DNA of 64,000 nt from Tepidiphilus margaritifer DSM 15129 (GTDB lineage: Bacteria > Pseudomonadota > Gammaproteobacteria > Burkholderiales > Rhodocyclaceae), in the NCBI RefSeq assembly GCF_000425565.1, contig NZ_AUDR01000014.1, positions 186,001 through 250,000 on the forward strand, written 5' to 3'. A program made the position numbers and the translations under genes. Shown here one piece after another: positions 61,631 to 64,000 of this stretch. Each line of letters starts with the position of its first letter. Position 1 is the stretch's first letter. Under the pieces are notes generated by a model. It was not told the origin of the DNA and searched no databases. It worked only from the letters and a program-made list of their open reading frames with translations.

Positions 61631-62772
61631 GCGACAGCGCCACCGTCCTGACGCGCGAACCCACCGTCAATCGCAAACAGGCGATCACCGCCAACCGCCT
61701 GTTCCTGCACGCCTCCTCGACGCAAGCCGCGCTCGAAGAACTAACCCGCTTGCGCCCCTATTGGCCGGCTGCACACACGGTCTTCCTCTCTTTCGGACGC
61801 CTGGTTCCGGGGCCCGAACTTCTCGATTGGTCCTGGCCCGAAGGGACCTTTCTCGAGATCCCCGCTCCCGCCCTCACCCACCCCAAAGTCCAGGCCCTCT
61901 TGCCTCTCGTCCATGCCCAAGGGATTCCCCTCTGCCTCGGTTGGTATGACGGCGTAAGTCCCGTTCCTCCCCTGGGCGATTGGCGCTTCACCTTGGTCGA
62001 CCTACGACGCAGTTTCGTTCCCGGGCAGGCACCGGGCATCGCGCTTGCTTGGGGCCTAACCGATCCCGCTGCCTTCGCCGACATCATCGCACGAGGGTTT
62101 TCCGGCGCCTGCGGTTGGTTCTTCCTGCACAGCACCCCAGAAACACCCCAGAAACGCGCCACGCCCAGCTTCGGTATCGTCTTGCAGCTCATCCAGAAAC
62201 TTCAACACGACGCCGACCTCGCCGAGATCGAAGAACTCCTGAAACGAGACGTCGCGCTAAGCTATCGCCTGTTGCGCTACATCAATTCGGCCGGGATGGG
62301 GCTGATGTGTGAAGTGACCTCGTTCCGGCACGCGGTCCAGATCCTCGGTTACCGTAATCTGCTGAAATGGTTGTCGTTACTGCTGCTCAATGCCTCGCAG
62401 CATCCCTCGCAGCAAGCCCTTGCCCAAACGTCCCTCGTCCGGGGGCGACTCATGGAAGAGATCGGCAAAGGATTTTTTTCTGCCGAGGTGACGGAACAGC
62501 TGTTTCTGTGCGGCGTCTTTTCCATCCTCGACGTCTTGCTGGGAATACCAATGACGGAAGTACTACAGCACATCACCGTGAGCGAGGCGATACGAGAAGC
62601 GCTCATCCGCAGCCAAGGGGAATTCGCCCCTTTCCTCGAGCTCGCTCGAGCATGCGAAAGCCCCGATGCAACCCTCCTGCGTCATCATGCAGAAAAACTC
62701 GAACTTGCGCCCACCGTCCTGAACCGGGCGCATCTCACGGCGCTGGAATACGCCGACCGACTCAACGCCTGA
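61627..62772 (+). CDS. Degenerate EAL plus HDOD domain protein
   Basis: A 381-residue protein of the EAL/HDOD (YuxH-like) class. The first 170 residues resemble a shortened EAL domain but lack the ExL catalytic motif, so phosphodiesterase activity is unlikely. From about residue 180 it is an HDOD domain (VLQLIQKLQHDADLAEIEEL, SYRLLRYINSAGMG, VTSFRHAVQILGYRNLLKWL). Such proteins act as c-di-GMP-linked or general signalling adaptors. The ATG overlaps the reductase stop, so the two are translated together. Codon use is somewhat less GC-biased toward the end. Confidence 0.82.
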   Translation: MSDSATVLTREPTVNRKQAITANRLFLHASSTQAALEELTRLRPYWPAAHTVFLSFGRLVPGPELLDWSWPEGTFLEIPAPALTHPKVQALLPLVHAQGIPLCLGWYDGVSPVPPLGDWRFTLVDLRRSFVPGQAPGIALAWGLTDPAAFADIIARGFSGACGWFFLHSTPETPQKRATPSFGIVLQLIQKLQHDADLAEIEELLKRDVALSYRLLRYINSAGMGLMCEVTSFRHAVQILGYRNLLKWLSLLLLNASQHPSQQALAQTSLVRGRLMEEIGKGFFSAEVTEQLFLCGVFSILDVLLGIPMTEVLQHITVSEAIREALIRSQGEFAPFLELARACESPDATLLRHHAEKLELAPTVLNRAHLTALEYADRLNA

Positions 62773-62805
62773 AAAAACGCCGCGGTCCTGAAATGCACCG
62801 CGGCG
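62772..62805 (-). terminator. Rho-independent terminator of the cytochrome c gene
   Basis: A perfect 9-bp stem (62778-62786 with 62797-62805) with a 10-base loop. On the minus strand it is followed by TTTTTT (62777-62772). It lies between the convergent HDOD and cytochrome stops. Confidence 0.85.
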
Positions 62806-62813
62806 CGACAATC

Positions 62814-63128
62814 TCACTTCAGCGTCAGGATCCAGCGAACGAGTTTTTCGATGTCGGCTTCCGGCACTTGCGCATTGGGCGGCATGGGCACCGGCCCCCA
62901 CACACCCGAACCGCCGTTCTTCACTTTCTGCACCAGTTTGGGTACGTCGGCCTCGGTGTATTTCTTGGCCACGTCCTTGTAGGCCGGACCGACCAGTTTC
63001 TTGTCGGTGGCATGGCAGGCCACGCAGCCGTATTTCTTCATGAGCGCTTCGCCATCCACCGCATCGGCGGCCAGCGCCGGACCCGCCAGGAACAGCGCCG
63101 CAGCGCCAACCCAGAGTGCCTTGTGCAT
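62814..63128 (-). CDS. Small periplasmic cytochrome c (c-551/c-552 type)
   Basis: A 104-residue precursor. The signal peptide (AALFLAGPALA) is probably cut after Ala20, leaving 84 residues. Haem attachment is CVACH (Cys35, Cys38, His39) and the axial Met is Met82 in GPVPMPPN, inside the NGGSGVWGPVPMPP signature of the c-551/c-552 class. It ends EKLVRWILTLK. It likely carries electrons to a terminal oxidase or nitrite reductase. AAGGAGAG precedes the ATG at 63128. The close match to small thermostable c-552 proteins is from memory and only suggestive of lineage. Confidence 0.93.
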   Translation of the reverse strand: MHKALWVGAAALFLAGPALAADAVDGEALMKKYGCVACHATDKKLVGPAYKDVAKKYTEADVPKLVQKVKNGGSGVWGPVPMPPNAQVPEADIEKLVRWILTLK

Positions 63129-63289
63129 CGTACTCTCCTTTGAGTCACTGAAAAAAGTTCGAAGCGACCGGCGAGAGGCACTGCCGGCGTCTTCGTCGCT
63201 CAAACCGCGGCCTCTCCCGCGGCGCGAGGCGCTATGTTAACCCAAACTGAACGCGCCCACATCATTCATCCTAATCCTGGCGCCGGGGA

Positions 63290-63313
63290 AAACAAGCGCT
63301 TTTTACGAAGCGC
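63290..63313 (-). terminator. Possible rho-independent terminator of queF
   Basis: A 6-bp stem (GCGCTT 63296-63301, AAGCGC 63308-63313) with a 6-base loop; on the minus strand it is followed by TTGTTTT. It starts 12 bases after the queF stop. Short stem, so uncertain. Confidence 0.4.
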
Positions 63314-63325
63314 AACAATCGGCAC

Positions 63326-64000
63326 TCATTGCCGGATCTCCTCGGGCAAAGTGTGCGGCAGCAAGCCGACGCGCGAGGCGCGCACCGGGGAGATGTCCAA
63401 CCCGCCGCGGCGGGTGTAGCAGGCAAGCACCATCAGTTCCTGCATCCCCAGGCGCCACAGGTCGCGGTAGATGCGCTCGACGCATTGTTCGTGGAATTCC
63501 TGCTGCGCGCGAAAGGAGACGACGTAGCGCAGGAATGAAGCTGGATCGATCACCGGTCCCAGGGCGTGCACGACGACGCAGCCCCAGTCGGGTTGTCCCG
63601 TCACGGGGCAGTTCGACTTGAGCAGATGACTCACGAGCCGCTGCGCCCTTGGCGTTTCCTCGGCGATGCGCAGCAGCGCCGGATCGTAGCGATAGGTCTC
63701 GATTTCCACCGGCAGCTCGTCGACGCAATACCCCTCGGGATAGCCCGGCGCGCGCTGCGGCCGAGCCGAGAGCGGTGCAATCGCCACCTCCACCGACGCC
63801 CCGGCTGCCCGCGACAGATCGGTCCGGATCGTGGCCGCGACCGCCTCGACCTCGGGAAAACGCGTGCCGCCCAAGCCGTTGAGGTAGAGCTTCAGCGACT
63901 TCGATTCGATGAGACAGGGCGAATCGCAGGGCACGCGCAAGCGCGCCAGCGCCGCTACCGGTTTGCCGCGCTCATCGAGCCAAGAGAGCTCATAGGCATG
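63326..64000 (-). CDS. queF: NADPH-dependent 7-cyano-7-deazaguanine reductase QueF, 3' part (cut by window edge)
   Basis: Reduces preQ0 to preQ1 for queuosine in tRNA. 224 codons are visible, and the start lies beyond the window. The N-terminal part present (HAYELSWLDERGKPV) and the CLIESKSLKLYLN segment match the long, two-domain E. coli type. The catalytic Cys is in KSNCPVTGQPDWG, followed by SFRAQQEFHEQCVERIYRDL. Its N-terminal 60 or so residues are missing here only because of the window edge. Confidence 0.95.
   Translation of the reverse strand, partial: HAYELSWLDERGKPVAALARLRVPCDSPCLIESKSLKLYLNGLGGTRFPEVEAVAATIRTDLSRAAGASVEVAIAPLSARPQRAPGYPEGYCVDELPVEIETYRYDPALLRIAEETPRAQRLVSHLLKSNCPVTGQPDWGCVVVHALGPVIDPASFLRYVVSFRAQQEFHEQCVERIYRDLWRLGMQELMVLACYTRRGGLDISPVRASRVGLLPHTLPEEIRQ

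Noticed and set aside
63160-63240. CCGCGG inverted pairs upstream of the cytochrome c gene
   Set aside because: Six-base GC palindromes are expected by chance in this composition and are not placed like an operator.

Overview
The window is 64 kb of GC-rich bacterial chromosome. It is densely packed with genes of core metabolism and the cell envelope, and many stop/start codons overlap as ATGA or GTGA. The gene set points to a betaproteobacterium: divergent ppsA/ppsR, a DUF2863 protein, an RpfE-like gene before recJ, pilMNOPQ followed by aroK-aroB-dgt-gltBD, and yqgE-ruvX-pyrR-pyrB-pyrC'. The small c-551/c-552 type cytochrome and the long-form QueF fit this. Family-level placement (for example Hydrogenophilaceae) is a guess. 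I see no prophage, insertion sequence, CRISPR array, tRNA, rRNA or integrated island. No gap without a gene exceeds 300 bp. The longest are 38642-38861 (a terminator and the gltB promoter), 63129-63325 (between cytochrome c and queF, a possible queF terminator), 30531-30705 (between the MBL hydrolase and ssb, nothing convincing) and 57872-58027 (a repeat element).

Layout. 1-7057: ppsA (cut by the window edge) divergent from its regulator ppsR, then DUF2863, the competence channel comEC, an alpha/beta hydrolase, and a DUF433 antitoxin with what looks like a toxin remnant. 7063-9007 (minus): lolD-lolC, lipoprotein release. 9060-16364 (plus): RpfE-like gene, recJ, prfB (with the +1 programmed frameshift), map and glnD. 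16366-21084 (minus): an HDAC-like amidohydrolase, dapA, bamC, rlmD, dgkA. 21194-25121 (plus): a MoxR ATPase / DUF58 / transglutaminase trio. 25103-30530 (minus): MBL hydrolase, tcdA, cbiX, surE, pcm, nlpD, rpoS, a stationary-phase and repair cluster.

30706-46744 is all on the minus strand: pilMNOPQ (type IV pilus alignment complex and secretin), aroK-aroB-dgt, gltB-gltD, an MFS transporter and ssb. Three rho-independent terminators divide this stretch, and the pil and gltB units have recognisable promoters. 46865-53051 (plus): mrcA (PBP1a), yqgE, ruvX, pyrR, pyrB and a dihydroorotase homologue that has lost its metal-binding histidines. 53041-55554 (minus): yggS, proC, yggT, and a DUF167 gene with an in-frame 37-bp duplication. 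55627-57871 (plus): pilT and pilU, the pilus retraction ATPases. 57868-58020: a 141-bp element with imperfect inverted ends and 6-bp flanking direct repeats. 58028-60557 (minus): an epimerase-like protein, hemJ, and a THUMP-type RNA methyltransferase. 60605-62772 (plus): a 2Fe-2S flavin reductase coupled to a degenerate EAL/HDOD protein. 62814-64000 (minus): cytochrome c and the 3' part of queF.

Functionally the window joins natural-transformation and twitching functions (comEC, pilMNOPQ, pilT, pilU, ssb, recJ) with nitrogen control (glnD, gltBD), pyrimidine synthesis and envelope assembly. I did not find a clearly new multi-gene system. The observations most worth checking are the repeat element after pilU, the broken toxin-antitoxin locus, the duplicated DUF167 tail, and the reductase/EAL-HDOD pair.
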